Source of the DNA: Carboxydocella thermautotrophica
Lineage (GTDB): Bacteria; Bacillota; GCA-003054495; Carboxydocellales; Carboxydocellaceae
Assembly (NCBI GenBank): GCA_003054495.1
Contig: CP028514.1
Location: 2,310,001 to 2,374,000, forward strand
DNA: 64,000 bases
Reading direction: 5' to 3'
Of this stretch, positions 33,388 through 43,344 are shown piece by piece (the first letter of the stretch is position 1; every line of letters begins with the position of its first letter). The translations under genes were made by a program, and so were the position numbers. The notes below the pieces were generated by a model that was given only the letters and a program-made list of their open reading frames with translations, was not told the DNA's origin and ran no database searches.

Positions 33388-34980
33388 ATGCACAGGATAA
33401 ACAGGCGCGATTTTTTAAGATATTCCGGCTTTGCAGGATTTTCTTTGCTCACAGGAGGAATCGGAGCTATCCTTGAAGGCTGTACCATTCACTCAACCAA
33501 AACACCGAAAAGTTTTGTCACCCCTTTGATTGTTCCTGACACCGCTGGACCTCTAGCTCTTTTTAAACCCGATTCTGAAACTTTTAAAATAGAAGCAGGT
33601 ACAGCGAAATTAAAAATCGTCAATGAGAAAGAATCTTTATTAAATGTATATAAAATAAAACACCAGGAAAAAACTCTAATTAACCCAACAATATTGGTGC
33701 AAAAAGGCCAGGAACTCAGGGTCACCCTGGAGAACGGTCTATCCGAAGATACTATAATTCACTGGCATGGTTTAATGGTGGAAGATAAAATGGATGGTCA
33801 TCCTGCTTATGCTATTAAACCTGGTGAAAGGTATGAGTATAAATTTAAAGTGAAAAATCGTGGTGGTACATACTGGTATCACCCTCATCCAGAAAACCTT
33901 ACTGCAAAACAGGCATATAAAGGATTAGCGGGAATTCTACTGGTTGAAGATGAAGAGGAACTGCAGCTGCGTCAATCTCTGGAATTGGAACTGGGAAAAA
34001 ACGACATACCTCTGGTAATCCAGGATAAGCGTTTTGACCAAGCAGGTAACATACTATATAACCCTGATGATATGGAAAAAATAATGGGTTTTCATGGAAA
34101 CAAGGTTCTGGTAAACTTAACTTTAAATCCGCTCCTCAAAGTAGCCAAAAAATTTTATCGTTTCAGGATATTAAATGGTTCTAATGCCAGAATCTATTGT
34201 TTATCGTTGCATAGTGAACAGCGAAGGGATTTTATCCCTATCTACTTAATAGGAACTGATGGTGGTCTTCTTGATAAACCATACAAAATTAATAAATTTT
34301 TTATCTCTCCAGGGGAAAGAGCTGACATACTGGTTGATTTCACCTCATTCAATACCGGTGAGGAATTGTTTTTTAAAAGCCTGGCCTTCGACCCTATGGA
34401 CAATGAAGATGCAGAAAACATGGATAATATGGGTATGCAACATGATTCATTAAAAGCAGGAGAAGAAATTAATATACTCAAAATTGTCATCAACCGGGAA
34501 ACAGAAAAAACGTTTAAAATTCCCCAAAACTTATCTAGCCTAAAACCAATTAATATTAAGGATTCATTGACCAGAAAATTCAGGTTATCATTTATAGGTA
34601 AACAGTGGCAAATTAATGGTCAAACTTTTAATATATCGCAGTTTCCTGTAATTGTTAAGAAACACAGCAAAGAAATATGGGAAATTGCTAATGATAAAAA
34701 AAGCATGCCTCATCCGATGCATTTGCATGGTTTTATGTTTCAAGTTCTGCAGCGTTTGAATAGCCCGAAACAAGTACAGGACCTTGCTATTGACCAAAGT
34801 GGTCGAACCGCTATGGACCTGGGTTGGAAAGATACGGTTTTAATTTGGCCAGGGGAAACAGTAAGGATAGCCATCGACTTCACCCATGATTTCACCGGAG
34901 ATCAGGTTTACCTGTTTCATTGCCATAATCTCGAACATGAAGATCTCGGCATGATGCTCAATCTAAAAGTTAAAGAATAA
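33388..34980 (+). CDS. Tat-exported multicopper oxidase
   Basis: 530 aa, CueO/CotA/laccase family. The twin-arginine signal NRRDFLRYSGFAGFSLL is followed by LEGC, a non-standard lipobox, so it may be a lipoprotein. All four copper-ligand segments are present: HWHGLM, WYHPHPEN, HPMHLHGF and HCHNLEHEDLGMM (Cys type 1, Met axial). The family oxidises Cu(I), Mn(II), Fe(II) or phenols with O2. A Met-rich stretch (ENMDNMGMQHD) resembles the substrate-copper region of CueO. Start 33388 has AAAGGAGGTAATGCT upstream. It is divergent from the two-component system and the Met-rich cluster. An O2-dependent enzyme in an otherwise anaerobic-looking genome is notable. Confidence 0.93.
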   Translation: MHRINRRDFLRYSGFAGFSLLTGGIGAILEGCTIHSTKTPKSFVTPLIVPDTAGPLALFKPDSETFKIEAGTAKLKIVNEKESLLNVYKIKHQEKTLINPTILVQKGQELRVTLENGLSEDTIIHWHGLMVEDKMDGHPAYAIKPGERYEYKFKVKNRGGTYWYHPHPENLTAKQAYKGLAGILLVEDEEELQLRQSLELELGKNDIPLVIQDKRFDQAGNILYNPDDMEKIMGFHGNKVLVNLTLNPLLKVAKKFYRFRILNGSNARIYCLSLHSEQRRDFIPIYLIGTDGGLLDKPYKINKFFISPGERADILVDFTSFNTGEELFFKSLAFDPMDNEDAENMDNMGMQHDSLKAGEEINILKIVINRETEKTFKIPQNLSSLKPINIKDSLTRKFRLSFIGKQWQINGQTFNISQFPVIVKKHSKEIWEIANDKKSMPHPMHLHGFMFQVLQRLNSPKQVQDLAIDQSGRTAMDLGWKDTVLIWPGETVRIAIDFTHDFTGDQVYLFHCHNLEHEDLGMMLNLKVKE

Positions 34981-34989
34981 AAAACAAAA

Positions 34990-35024
34990 GCCCTCAACCC
35001 CTTCTTTCGGTACAGGTTGAGGGC
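34990..35024. terminator. Terminator between multicopper oxidase and ParM-like gene
   Basis: Perfect 10-bp inverted repeat GCCCTCAACC / GGTTGAGGGC with a 15-base loop, between two convergent genes. Confidence 0.8.
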
Positions 35025-35038
35025 GTAATTATCTTTAA

Positions 35039-36190
35039 TTACCTCAAAGACAGTAGACTAAATTCTTCTTTTTCTACACTATCGGAATTCTTAACAAAAC
35101 GTTTACTCAGTATTCTGGCATTCTTCCAGGCACCTAAAGCATTAAGCATAATGGGGTTTTCGGCAAATAGCAAAGGCACGGGCTCCAATAATTCCTTGAT
35201 AATATCTTTATATAACAGCGAACCACCACCATATAAAATTAGTCCGGAAATATCCGGCAACTGGATGCCTGCAGCTGTCGCCTTGGAAATAAACTCTTCT
35301 ATCAATTGTCTACCTTCCTGTTCTATGTACTGCCGACATATCTGATTGAATTCAGGTATTTCTTTGCCATAACATAGTAAATTTCCGTCACCAATAATAA
35401 CACTATCTACTTTATGCCTTGGTATACTCACTTTATATTCAGTTTTTATGTAGTCTAAAATTCGGTTTGCGGGATCAATGGTCCCACGGTCAATCCCAAA
35501 AAAAGTACGCGGTTCCAGATTGTCCAGCACAGTTACGTCAGAGGTTAATGAGCCGATATCTAGCCCCAAAATCATCTTTTCCCCAAAACGGCTTGCCACT
35601 TGCTGTATAATTTCTCCTTCTTCATCATACATCAGTGCATTTAAAGCACAGAGACCTTCGGGCTGAATATCCACTTCCAATATATCAAATTCCACTTCCA
35701 CTCCATTAAATATCGGATTTAAGAATTTAACTTTATGAGTTCCAAGCAAGGAATTACGCAAAATATTAATATTATCCTGTTGATTAGCAAAATATTCCTC
35801 GGTTGGTAGCATTGTGCCGAGAATTATTTCTTCTTTTATCTGCTTACAGTTGGGTTTCAGCAGCGAAACTGCAATCGCAGTCAAGAGGACAATTCTAGTT
35901 TGCAAATCTTTGGCCTTGCCCTTATGCCGGTCAGCAACAGTCCTCTCTTTTATGATACCTCTGTTAAAATTATAGGCCATTTTTCCGACGAAATATCTGC
36001 CCAGATTTTGCCCGGAGCTCAAGATTTCTACTTCCAGGAGGTTTAACGGGTTACGAGTATCATCATTTACAACTCTTCTGGCATGCCAGGGAGCCGATAT
36101 ATTTAATATACAAAATTCCCTTTTTGTAGGCCCGATAATTTTAAATGCATCATTACCCAAATCTGCACCCACGGTTAAATAATCCTTCAT
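35039..36190 (-). CDS. ParM/Alp-type actin-like ATPase
   Basis: 383 aa actin/Hsp70-fold protein resembling plasmid-segregation ParM. Seen: phosphate-1 loop VGADLGNDAFKIIG, phosphate-2 loop ILGLDIGSLTSDVTVLDN, adenosine motif LILYGGGSLLYKDI. Such proteins form dynamic filaments. No ParR-like adaptor or parC repeat array is adjacent, so a plasmid-type partition role is not supported here; a chromosomal filament of unknown function or a remnant of an integrated element are alternatives. Start 36190 has GAGGGGTGGAAGCG upstream. It ends with a charged tail (VEKEEFSLLSLR). Confidence 0.85.
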   Translation of the reverse strand: MKDYLTVGADLGNDAFKIIGPTKREFCILNISAPWHARRVVNDDTRNPLNLLEVEILSSGQNLGRYFVGKMAYNFNRGIIKERTVADRHKGKAKDLQTRIVLLTAIAVSLLKPNCKQIKEEIILGTMLPTEEYFANQQDNINILRNSLLGTHKVKFLNPIFNGVEVEFDILEVDIQPEGLCALNALMYDEEGEIIQQVASRFGEKMILGLDIGSLTSDVTVLDNLEPRTFFGIDRGTIDPANRILDYIKTEYKVSIPRHKVDSVIIGDGNLLCYGKEIPEFNQICRQYIEQEGRQLIEEFISKATAAGIQLPDISGLILYGGGSLLYKDIIKELLEPVPLLFAENPIMLNALGAWKNARILSKRFVKNSDSVEKEEFSLLSLR

Positions 36191-36315
36191 CGCTTCCACC
36201 CCTCAAGTTTAGTTTAGCTAAGGTAATTATACCTAATCCAAGTAAACCTATCAATATATTCTGGTTTATTTCCCATTATTCGACATTTATTCTGATAAAT
36301 CGATTGGTTTCGCTT

Positions 36316-36345
36316 TTGACATTTACTTGCTTTGTATTTTATGAT
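36316..36345 (+). promoter_or_regulatory. Promoter of the small zinc-ribbon gene
   Basis: TTGACA (36316-36321), 18-bp spacer, TATGAT (36340-36345), 35 bases before the start codon. Confidence 0.65.
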
Positions 36346-36379
36346 AACATTAGAATATTTTTTTCAGAGGTGAATCGTT

Positions 36380-36631
36380 TTGGCTGGTTCAATTGATACA
36401 TGTGAAAAATGCGGGAAGCCTGTCAGAGAAGAATGGAACTACTGCCCTTTTTGTAAACATCAGCCAGTACTTACCCGCTGCCCGCATTGTCTAAAAAAAG
36501 TAAAACTGCGCTGGCAGTATTGTCCTTTTTGTCGCGCCAATATCAAGGGAAACCGCACGACTGCCACAATAAACGCAGAAGCTAATGCCTGGCTCCGAGC
36601 AATATTGGAATCCACTGTAGCCACGAAATAA
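36380..36631 (+). CDS. Small double zinc-ribbon protein
   Basis: 83 aa soluble protein. Two ribbons, CEKCGKPVREEWNYCPFC and CPHCLKKVKLRWQYCPFC, are followed by a short helical tail. The TTG start has AGAGGTGAATCGT upstream and a good promoter. The WxYCPFC pattern matches the ribbons on the membrane proteins of the Met-rich cluster, so a shared partner is possible. Otherwise unknown; ribbons of this type mediate protein or nucleic-acid contacts. Confidence 0.85.
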   Translation: MAGSIDTCEKCGKPVREEWNYCPFCKHQPVLTRCPHCLKKVKLRWQYCPFCRANIKGNRTTATINAEANAWLRAILESTVATK

Positions 36632-36657
36632 TGCCGGCAAAAAATTTGCCGGCATTT
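36631..36657. terminator. Bidirectional terminator
   Basis: Perfect 11-bp inverted repeat ATGCCGGCAAA / TTTGCCGGCAT between convergent genes, immediately after the zinc-ribbon stop codon. Confidence 0.8.
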
Positions 36658-36670
36658 CCTATCTGCTTTT

Positions 36671-37120
36671 TTAAAATATGCGTTTACTGTCCAGCAACAT
36701 GGTCACCGGGCCGTCATTGGCCAGCTCTACCAGCATTTCGGCCTGGAATTGGCCAGTCGCCACTTTTATCCCATGTTCTTCCAGCAAGGCCCTTACCCGC
36801 TCATAAAGGGCCAGAGCCTGTTCCGGTGGCGCCGCTTCAGTAAAACTGGGCCGCCGTCCTTTGCGGCAGTCGCCATAAAGGGTGAACTGGGACACCAGCA
36901 ATACCTCTCCACCGCTATCCTTTACCGACAGGTTGAGTTTACCCTCCTGGTCGGGAAAAATGCGGAGATGGGCAATTTTCTCTGCCAGATAGCGGGCATC
37001 TTCCTCCCCATCGTCCTGCCCTACTCCTAATAACACCACCAAACCAGGTCCGATTTCCCCTATAACTTGACCGGCTACTGTTACCCGACCGTAACGGGCC
37101 CGTTGCACTACTGCCCTCAT
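36671..37120 (-). CDS. dtd: D-aminoacyl-tRNA deacylase
   Basis: 149 aa cytoplasmic homodimer that hydrolyses D-amino acids from tRNA. Seen: [15 protein letters not shown] at the start, the catalytic [19 protein letters not shown], and the C-terminal Gly-Pro-like motif [15 protein letters not shown]. Full length. It sits 11 bases after rel, an arrangement (rel-dtd) that is common in Firmicutes. Confidence 0.96.
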   Translation of the reverse strand: MRAVVQRARYGRVTVAGQVIGEIGPGLVVLLGVGQDDGEEDARYLAEKIAHLRIFPDQEGKLNLSVKDSGGEVLLVSQFTLYGDCRKGRRPSFTEAAPPEQALALYERVRALLEEHGIKVATGQFQAEMLVELANDGPVTMLLDSKRIF

Positions 37121-37131
37121 CCCTCTTCCTC

Positions 37132-39330
37132 CTATGCCCCTGGTGCGGTCCGCCGAATCTCATAAACATCCCGCACCTTGCGAATGCGATTGATGATATA
37201 ATTTAGCTGTTCCAGCCCCTTGACCTCCAGGACCAGCTCAATGGCTGCCTGGTTATTGCGCAGGCTGCGGGCTGAAACGGAATTGGCCGAAATCTTTAGA
37301 TCAGACAGTACAGCCATCACATCAGACAACAGTCCGGCCCGATCCATGGCTGCTATTTCCAGTTTGACCTGGTAATTATCAGTATATCCCTGTTCCCAGG
37401 TAACTTCAATAATTCGTTCTTTTTCCGTCTCCTGAAAATTAACCACATTATGACAGTCAGCCCGATGAACCGATACCCCTTTACCCCGGGTCACATAGCC
37501 TACGATAGGGTCGCCGGGTACAGGGCTACAGCAGCGGGCCAGGCGCACCAGCAGGTTGTCCATTCCCCATACCATGATGCCCTGGTTGGCCCGGCCTCCC
37601 CCTTTCCAGGGCTTCACCACATCCTGGGCCTCCTGCAGTTCACTGGCCGCGGTTTTGGGGCGCTGGGCTTTTTCCCGCTCCTCCTTGAGTTCCTTGATTT
37701 TGTTCAAAACCTGGACAGCCGTAAAAGTGCCATCCCCAACCGCAGCCAGCAAATCCTCTGGCGAGCTGACGGTAAACTTGCGGCAAATCTCCTGTAATCT
37801 CTCCTGTTTAATATCCTCCAGTTCCAGCCCCGCTTTGCGGGCCTCTTTTTCCAGCAGCTCCCGGCCGCGCAGAATATTCTCTTCCCTTTTCTCCCGCTTA
37901 AACCATTGTTTGATCCGGTTTTTGGCCTGGGGAGTCTGCACCAGCTGCAACCAGTCCCGGCTGGGAGCTGCCTGCCTGCTGGTAATAATTTCCACAATAT
38001 CCCCGTTTTTTAACTTATAATCCAGGGGAACAATCTTGCCATTGACCTTGGCCCCTACACAGCGATGCCCCACATCGGTATGAATGCGATAAGCAAAATC
38101 AATGGGTACCGAACCGGCGGGCAGTTCTATTACATCCCCTTTGGGAGTAAAAACAAAAACCGATTCATCAAAAAGGTCAATTTTAAGGTTTTCAATAAAC
38201 TCCTTGGCATCCCCCAGCTCCCGTTGCCACTCCAGAATCTGCCGCAGCCAGGTCAGTTTCTCATCCAGTTCTCCCGGTTCCTTGATACCCTCCTTATAAC
38301 GCCAGTGGGCCGCAATCCCGTATTCGGCAGTACGGTGCATTTCCCAGGTGCGAATTTGCACTTCCAGGGGTTCGCCATTGGGCCCAATCACTGTGGTATG
38401 CAAGGACTGGTACATATTCTGCTTGGGCATGGCAATATAGTCTTTGAAACGGCCCGGCACCGGCGTCCAGAGGGTATGGACAATCCCCAGGGTGCCATAA
38501 CAGTCCTTGACATTATCCACAATTACCCGCACAGCAATCAGGTCATAGATTTCCGACAGATCCTTCTGTTGTTGCCACATTTTCTTGTAGATCGAATAAA
38601 AATGCTTGGGCCGCCCGGAAATTTCAGCCCCAATCCCCACTGCCGCCAGTCGTTCCGACAATTCCTTTATTACCTGATTGATCAGGGCTTCCCGTTCAGT
38701 CCGCTTTTTGGCTATCCGCTCCACCAGTTCGTAGTACATCTCCGGTTCCAGGTAGCGAAGAGAAAGGTCCTCCAGTTCCCATTTGATGCGGAAAATCCCC
38801 AGGCGGTTGGCCAGGGGAGCATAAATATCCAGGGTTTCGGCAGCGATTTCCTTTTGCTTGCGGGGTGATTGAAACTTGAGAGTGCGCATATTGTGAAGGC
38901 GGTCAGCCAGCTTAATCAGAATTACCCGAATGTCTCTGGCCATAGCCAGCAACATTTTGCGCCAGTTTTCCGCCTGTTGCTCTTCCTTGGAGCGGTACTC
39001 AATCCGGCTCAGCTTGGTCACTCCATCTACCAGCAAAGCCACTTCATCCCCGAATTCCTGCCGGATCTCCTCCAGGGTCACCTCGGTGTCTTCTACCACA
39101 TCATGCAATAAAGCAGCCGCAATGGTTACCAGATCCAATTCAAGCTGGGCCAGGATATAGGCTACTGCCAGGGGATGGGAAATGTAGGGTTCCCCTGACT
39201 GTCGTACCTGGCCAGCATGGGCTGCCGCCGCTTTTTGATAAGCCTTTTCCACCAGACTCAAATCGGCCTGGGGGTTAAAATTGCGGATTTTCCGCACCAG
39301 GTCCTGCCAGCATTTGGTTTTATCCGCCAT
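37132..39330 (-). CDS. relA: Bifunctional (p)ppGpp synthetase/hydrolase
   Basis: 732 aa long RelA/SpoT homologue controlling the stringent response. Domains in order: HD hydrolase ([26 protein letters not shown], about 45-190), synthetase ([34 protein letters not shown], about 240-350), TGS ([22 protein letters not shown]), a zinc-finger/helical region with [16 protein letters not shown], and a C-terminal ACT domain. Both catalytic sites look intact. Start 39330 has AAAGGAGGGG upstream. It is encoded between apt and dtd, the usual Firmicute order recJ-apt-rel-dtd. Confidence 0.96.
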   Translation of the reverse strand: MADKTKCWQDLVRKIRNFNPQADLSLVEKAYQKAAAAHAGQVRQSGEPYISHPLAVAYILAQLELDLVTIAAALLHDVVEDTEVTLEEIRQEFGDEVALLVDGVTKLSRIEYRSKEEQQAENWRKMLLAMARDIRVILIKLADRLHNMRTLKFQSPRKQKEIAAETLDIYAPLANRLGIFRIKWELEDLSLRYLEPEMYYELVERIAKKRTEREALINQVIKELSERLAAVGIGAEISGRPKHFYSIYKKMWQQQKDLSEIYDLIAVRVIVDNVKDCYGTLGIVHTLWTPVPGRFKDYIAMPKQNMYQSLHTTVIGPNGEPLEVQIRTWEMHRTAEYGIAAHWRYKEGIKEPGELDEKLTWLRQILEWQRELGDAKEFIENLKIDLFDESVFVFTPKGDVIELPAGSVPIDFAYRIHTDVGHRCVGAKVNGKIVPLDYKLKNGDIVEIITSRQAAPSRDWLQLVQTPQAKNRIKQWFKREKREENILRGRELLEKEARKAGLELEDIKQERLQEICRKFTVSSPEDLLAAVGDGTFTAVQVLNKIKELKEEREKAQRPKTAASELQEAQDVVKPWKGGGRANQGIMVWGMDNLLVRLARCCSPVPGDPIVGYVTRGKGVSVHRADCHNVVNFQETEKERIIEVTWEQGYTDNYQVKLEIAAMDRAGLLSDVMAVLSDLKISANSVSARSLRNNQAAIELVLEVKGLEQLNYIINRIRKVRDVYEIRRTAPGA

Positions 39331-39366
39331 CTCCCATCCCCTCCTTTCCTGGCAGTTACTCTGCAT

Positions 39367-39879
39367 TTAGTACTGGACCAGGGAAAAAACCTCTTTATCC
39401 CCCAGTTGTTTGCGCCCTTCCAGATAAGTAAGTTCAATCAGGAAGGCCAGCCCTACTACCTGCCCTCCCAGTTTTTCCACCAGTTCCACCGCTGCCCGGG
39501 TAGTACCACCGGTGGCCAGCAGGTCATCAACCAGTAAAATTCTTTGACCTGGCTGAATGGCATCCAGATGGATTTCCAGGGCATCTTTACCATATTCCAG
39601 CCCGTATTCCATTTTCGCAGTTTCAGCCGGCAATTTGCCGGGTTTACGTAAAGGAACGAATCCACAGCCCAGTTCATAGGCTACCGGGGTGCCGATAACA
39701 AAGCCGCGGGCCTCCGGGCCTACTACCAGATCGATTTTTTCATCCCGGAAACGGTTGGCGATTTCCTGAACCGCAGCCCTTAGGGCCTGTCCATCTCTGA
39801 GCAGAGTAGTAATGTCCTTAAAACGAATACCCGGTTTAGGGAAATCAGGAATGATGCGAATTTTATCTTTAAAATTCAC
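39367..39879 (-). CDS. apt: Adenine phosphoribosyltransferase
   Basis: 170 aa purine-salvage enzyme making AMP from adenine and PRPP. Seen: [55 protein letters not shown] and the PRPP loop [20 protein letters not shown] start with AAGGAGGCACTAAA upstream; it overlaps the recJ stop codon by four bases. Confidence 0.97.
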   Translation of the reverse strand: MNFKDKIRIIPDFPKPGIRFKDITTLLRDGQALRAAVQEIANRFRDEKIDLVVGPEARGFVIGTPVAYELGCGFVPLRKPGKLPAETAKMEYGLEYGKDALEIHLDAIQPGQRILLVDDLLATGGTTRAAVELVEKLGGQVVGLAFLIELTYLEGRKQLGDKEVFSLVQY

Positions 39880-42287
39880 TTTAGTGCCTCCTTCAGCCAG
39901 TTTTCAAAATCATTATAATGCCAGGACCTCAGTTTTTGCAACCAGCAATCCAGCTCCTGTCGCCGCTGTTGACACTCAAGATACAAAGGCGATGCAGTCA
40001 GATCTTTTTTGCGGGCAGGCAGGGGTTTTTTGCGCAGCTGCCAGTACAGGCCCTCGCGCCGTAACTCCACCAGGTCCAGTTCGGCAAAAATCCGCCAGGC
40101 CATTTGCCAGCCAGGTGCAGGAGCCAGATCAGAATAAAATTCCGGCGTCTCCCGGTAGTAATTGGCCAGTCGTTCCCGGTCAGGCCAGTGTTCCTCTGCC
40201 AGTCTGCTCAGTTCCTCCAGCTCCCTGGTGCCATAAAGGAGCCAGAGCGGCCGCCCCGGGACCAGACTGGCCAACCAGAGAGCCAATTCCGGCGTAGCAG
40301 GCGGATCATAAAAGAGTACACCAGCCCAATCCTTTCCCTGTAATCGCTGGTCCGGCCGGGACACAAAACCGATATCTTCCAGGGAGCGATTCCGAAGCAA
40401 CTGCTGCAAAAACTCCCCTTTCGCCGGGTCAGTAACATACACCAGCCAGGGCCCCCTCCCCTCCGGCAAGTTAGCCAAAAAGGCTGGCCGATCGGCACAC
40501 TGACGCTGGTCATTCACCTGCCAGTTCCCCTGTCCTCCTAATGAAGGAAGCACCGGCTGCCAGAAGGGAGAGCTTTGATAGGGGTTGTCTCCCCGCCAGC
40601 TATTTTTCAGATCCTTAACCTGGGCCTGGACCAGCCGCTGCCCATTCCATTCATTTATATCAGGCACAAAAGCAATGTCCAGGCAGCCACTGCCAGCGGC
40701 AATTTCCCTTACCATATGGCCCAGTTGCCAGGCTACTGCCTGTTGTCGCTTTGCGCCTGGCCCTTCTAACCACAAACGCAGATGACTGCCTTCTCGCCCG
40801 ATGGCCCGGACCTCCAGTACTCGCCCTTTGCGCAAAGCCAGGACCGGGATAGGGTTACCATAGCCATAGGGTTCTAACTGAGCCAGTTCCTGTACCAGCT
40901 CCTCCGTCACCTGTCCCCAGGCCACTTCCCCTTCAACAAGCAAGTCAGGCACCAGGTCCATTTCCGTTAGCCAGGTATTGGCCAGTTCATTCAGCTGTTC
41001 CCGCAAGCGGGGGATCTGATTCCGGTTCAGGCTTAGACCAGCAGCCATCGGGTGTCCGCCAAATTTTGTCAGCAAATCCCGGCACTGGCTCAAAGCTGAA
41101 AACAGGTTAAATCCGGGAATGCTGCGCCCCGAGCCTTTGGCTTCATCTCCCTCTAATCCCAGTAACAGTGTGGGGCGATAATATCTTTCCACCAGCCGGG
41201 AGGCAGCTATTCCCAGTACTCCATGATGCCAGTCCGTTTGAGCCAGCACCAGTACCCTGTCCCTGGCCAGGCAACCCTCCTCTTCTACCAGGCGGCAGGC
41301 AGCCTGGACAATCTGGTTTTCAATCTGCTGCCGTTCCCGGTTGGTCCGGTCCAGCAGACTGGCCATTTCCAGCGCTTCACTTACCTTTTCTGTTATCAAT
41401 AAACGCACCGCCATCTCCGCCGAACTAAGGCGCCCGGCTGCATTGAGCCGCGGCCCAATCTGAAAGGCCAGCTGTTGAGCTGTAAGTCCCACTGGCTCAA
41501 TCCCTGCCACCTGGCAGAGAGCCACCAACCCCGGCCGGGGCGAGTGACGCATGCGTTCCAGACCGGCTTTTACCAGCAACCGATTCTCTCCGTGCAAAGG
41601 AACCAGATCAGCTACAGTACCGATAGCGGCCAAATCCAGCAAGGCCAGAGCCTTTTCCCCCAGCAAGGCCTGTGCTAGTTTGAAAGCAATCCCCGCACCG
41701 CATAAATCCGGCCAGGGATAATGATTATCCGGTCGTTTGGGATTGACCACCGCTTCTGCTGGCGGTAGCTCCCCCTGTAATTCATGGTGATCGGTAACGA
41801 TCACTTTCATTCCCAGTTCCCTGGCCCGTACTACCTCCTGGAAAGAGGCTATCCCGCAGTCCACTGTGATCAGCAGCCTGGTGCCCTTTTGCGCCAGCTG
41901 TTCCACCGCTGCCAGATTCAACCCATATCCTTCCGTAAACCGGTTGGGCAAATAGTAGTCTACCCTCTCCCCGGCCAGAGGCTTTAAGGCCAGATAGAGC
42001 AAAGCGGTTGCTGTTACACCGTCGGCATCATAGTCACCGTAAATGGTGATTTTCTCCTGTCTCTGTAAAGCCTGTTGCAAAATCTCCAGGGCCTTTTCCA
42101 GATCAGGTAATTCCAGCGGATTGCCCAGATCGGCAATACTCCCACGCAAGAACAGGTGAGCTGAGGTTAGATCAGTTATGCCCCGGTTCAGCAGGATTCC
42201 GGCCAGCAAAGGGGAGATCCCCAGCTGCTGAGCCAGAATTCGGGCCCGGTCAGGATCGGGCCGGGCAAGACGCCAGCGTTTATGCAC
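39876..42287 (-). CDS. recJ: Single-stranded-DNA exonuclease RecJ
   Basis: 803 aa DHH-family 5'-3' exonuclease for recombination and repair. Seen: [59 protein letters not shown] and [17 protein letters not shown] of the DHHA1 domain, then an OB-fold and a long C-terminal extension (about 560-803). The extension makes it longer than the 577 aa E. coli protein; such tails are common in Bacillus and Clostridia. GTG start with GGTGGGGAGA upstream. Confidence 0.95.
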   Translation of the reverse strand: MHKRWRLARPDPDRARILAQQLGISPLLAGILLNRGITDLTSAHLFLRGSIADLGNPLELPDLEKALEILQQALQRQEKITIYGDYDADGVTATALLYLALKPLAGERVDYYLPNRFTEGYGLNLAAVEQLAQKGTRLLITVDCGIASFQEVVRARELGMKVIVTDHHELQGELPPAEAVVNPKRPDNHYPWPDLCGAGIAFKLAQALLGEKALALLDLAAIGTVADLVPLHGENRLLVKAGLERMRHSPRPGLVALCQVAGIEPVGLTAQQLAFQIGPRLNAAGRLSSAEMAVRLLITEKVSEALEMASLLDRTNRERQQIENQIVQAACRLVEEEGCLARDRVLVLAQTDWHHGVLGIAASRLVERYYRPTLLLGLEGDEAKGSGRSIPGFNLFSALSQCRDLLTKFGGHPMAAGLSLNRNQIPRLREQLNELANTWLTEMDLVPDLLVEGEVAWGQVTEELVQELAQLEPYGYGNPIPVLALRKGRVLEVRAIGREGSHLRLWLEGPGAKRQQAVAWQLGHMVREIAAGSGCLDIAFVPDINEWNGQRLVQAQVKDLKNSWRGDNPYQSSPFWQPVLPSLGGQGNWQVNDQRQCADRPAFLANLPEGRGPWLVYVTDPAKGEFLQQLLRNRSLEDIGFVSRPDQRLQGKDWAGVLFYDPPATPELALWLASLVPGRPLWLLYGTRELEELSRLAEEHWPDRERLANYYRETPEFYSDLAPAPGWQMAWRIFAELDLVELRREGLYWQLRKKPLPARKKDLTASPLYLECQQRRQELDCWLQKLRSWHYNDFENWLKEALK

Positions 42288-42305
42288 ACTCTCCCCACCT
42301 TTATC

Positions 42306-43235
42306 TCAATCTTGTCTCCCTTCCAGCTCACAGTCATCACAATCAAAACAGCGGGTAGAGCCGTGGGTACAGGGCTCCACATGGATAACGGCATGGGTAT
42401 TGGGCAATACCTCCTGAATCCGCTGTTCCAGATGGTCGGTAATTTCATGCACCCGGCTAATAGACCAGCTCTGAGGCACTACCAGATGCAAATCCACAAA
42501 CCGCTCTGAGCCAGCTTTGCGGCTGCGCAGCTGGTGGTACTCCAGGTAATAGTCCCGGTGTTTTTCCAGAATCTCAATGATTTTGTGCTCCTCCTCTTCC
42601 GGTAAGCGCGTATCAATAATATCCACAAAGGCTTCTTTAGTCAGATCCCAGGCCGCTTTCAAAATCAGCAGGGCGACGATAATCGCGACCACAGCATCCA
42701 GCCAGGCCCAACCCGTTACAGCCATCAGCCCCAGACCGAGCAACACCCCGGCGGAAGTATAAACATCAGTACGCAGATGCCAGGCATCCGCTGCCAGGGC
42801 AACGGAATCGGTCTCCCGCGCCACCTTGAATAAATGGGCTGATATCAGCCAGTTTACTCCTGCCGAAAAGGCCATAACCAGCGCTCCCAGCCCCAGCTTT
42901 TCCACCTCACCCCCCCGGAACAGCCGGAGTACAGCTTCATAGATTATATACAGAGCAGCGGCAAAAATCAGGACCGCTTCAATAGTCCCGGAGACATTTT
43001 CCAGCTTGCCATGTCCATAGGGATGCTGTTCATCCGGGGGTTTATTGGCTTTTTTAATGGAAAAGTAGGCAATCCCAGCTGCCGCCAGGTCCAAACCACT
43101 GTGAATGGCTTCTGAAATAACGGCTACCGATCCCATCCAAAGTCCAACTGCCAGTTTTGCCAGCACCAGCAAACTATTGGACAAAACCGAAAGTCGGGCA
43201 GCCTGTAATTTGGCTAATCCGGCTCCACCGGCCAT
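42306..43235 (-). CDS. Cation diffusion facilitator (zinc/iron/manganese exporter family)
   Basis: 309 aa, six predicted helices plus a cytoplasmic C-terminal domain. Transport-site motifs SEAIHSGLDLAAAGIAYF (helix 2) and ADAWHLRTDVYTSAGV (helix 5) give an His/Asp set typical of divalent metal-proton antiporters; YGHGKLE is the helix 2-3 motif. The C-terminal domain ends in HVEPCTHGSTRCFDCDDCE, a Cys/His-rich tail that could sense or deliver metal. Specificity cannot be decided. It follows secF after a hairpin. Confidence 0.92.
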   Translation of the reverse strand: MAGGAGLAKLQAARLSVLSNSLLVLAKLAVGLWMGSVAVISEAIHSGLDLAAAGIAYFSIKKANKPPDEQHPYGHGKLENVSGTIEAVLIFAAALYIIYEAVLRLFRGGEVEKLGLGALVMAFSAGVNWLISAHLFKVARETDSVALAADAWHLRTDVYTSAGVLLGLGLMAVTGWAWLDAVVAIIVALLILKAAWDLTKEAFVDIIDTRLPEEEEHKIIEILEKHRDYYLEYHQLRSRKAGSERFVDLHLVVPQSWSISRVHEITDHLEQRIQEVLPNTHAVIHVEPCTHGSTRCFDCDDCELEGRQD

Positions 43236-43264
43236 AATATCCCCTCCGATATTGCAAAATAAAA

Positions 43265-43296
43265 GCCGCGGGTGCCCGCTGTACCAGGCCCGCAGC
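43265..43296 (-). terminator. Probable terminator after secF
   Basis: Imperfect GC-rich inverted repeat (GCGGGTGCC / GGCCCGC) followed in the minus direction by TTTTATTTTGC, in the 109-base gap between secF and the cation transporter gene. Confidence 0.5.
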
Positions 43297-43344
43297 CATA
43301 TAGGCTCACTATTATTTTACATGCTTTCAACCCTCTTATGCAAG

